In this document: one piece after another, positions 5,172-5,238 of the stretch
Position numbering within the stretch: position 1 is the stretch's first letter
Layout: every line of letters begins with the position of its first letter
From: a bacterium
GTDB lineage: Bacteria; SZUA-79; Acidulodesulfobacterales; Acidulodesulfobacteraceae
Assembly: GCA_021821565.1 (NCBI GenBank)
Contig: JAKACI010000121.1
Location: 1 to 5,238, forward strand
Length of the DNA: 5,238 nucleotides
Direction of reading: 5' to 3'
The notes under the pieces: model-generated
Seen by the model: the letters and a program-made list of their open reading frames with translations, nothing else
Told to the model about the DNA's origin: nothing
The model's database searches: none
Position numbers and translations under genes: made by a program

Positions 5172-5238
5172 TTTTTCAATCTCCTTTTTTAAGTATTAAT
5201 AGGCGTAAAGCGATTTTTTTAAATATATCAATATTAAT

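Noticed and set aside
5172..5238. Repeated TATTAAT in the parA leader as promoter or ParB site
   Set aside because: Such seven-base AT-only words are expected by chance here, and no matching -35 element or GC-containing palindrome accompanies them.

Overview
The window is AT-rich DNA from a bacterium I cannot name. Every gene I can support lies on the minus strand, so the region reads from right to left. Strong AGGAGG-type ribosome binding sites, tight gene packing and a CxxCH cytochrome point to a bacterium with c-type cytochromes, more likely Gram-negative. Partition genes followed by a VirD4/TraG-type ATPase and several small membrane proteins point to the backbone of a plasmid or integrative conjugative element rather than a core chromosomal locus.

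Right part (5171 to 3311): a compact partition operon. parA (ATPase) overlaps parB (HTH/CTPase-type clamp) by 8 bases. A small protein with a ribbon-helix-helix-like pattern follows after 4 bases. The operon ends in a convincing intrinsic terminator whose loop contains the stop codon of the small gene.

Middle part (3267 to 1869): a second transcription unit. It starts with a two-helix membrane protein carrying a bacterial PH (bPH2) domain. Its Shine-Dalgarno sequence lies 29 bases from the ATG, across a hairpin that could close the gap. Next come a 188-base intergenic stretch, a small membrane-anchored monohaem cytochrome c, and a membrane protein of unknown function.

The most interesting object is in that intergenic stretch. 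Three near-identical 35-base repeats (2597-2631, 2660-2694, 2735-2769) are separated by unique segments of 28 and 29 bases, plus one 11-base partial repeat. This resembles a tiny CRISPR array without cas genes. On the minus strand the repeats start GTTTTA or GTTGTA, as type II CRISPR repeats often do. The 29-base segment matches the bPH2 gene 270 bases away at 24 of 29 positions. All five differences are transitions, and the match stops at both repeat edges. A plausible reading is a mini-array on a mobile element with a spacer taken from a related element. Centromere or iteron repeats, or debris of a duplicated gene, are the main alternatives.

Left part (1868 to 1): a 118-base gap with a candidate promoter and an imperfect direct repeat, a VirD4/TraG-like ATPase lacking the usual N-terminal membrane helices, a two-helix membrane protein, and the first 20 codons of another gene that runs off the window. 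No rRNA, tRNA, insertion sequence or replication initiator gene was seen.
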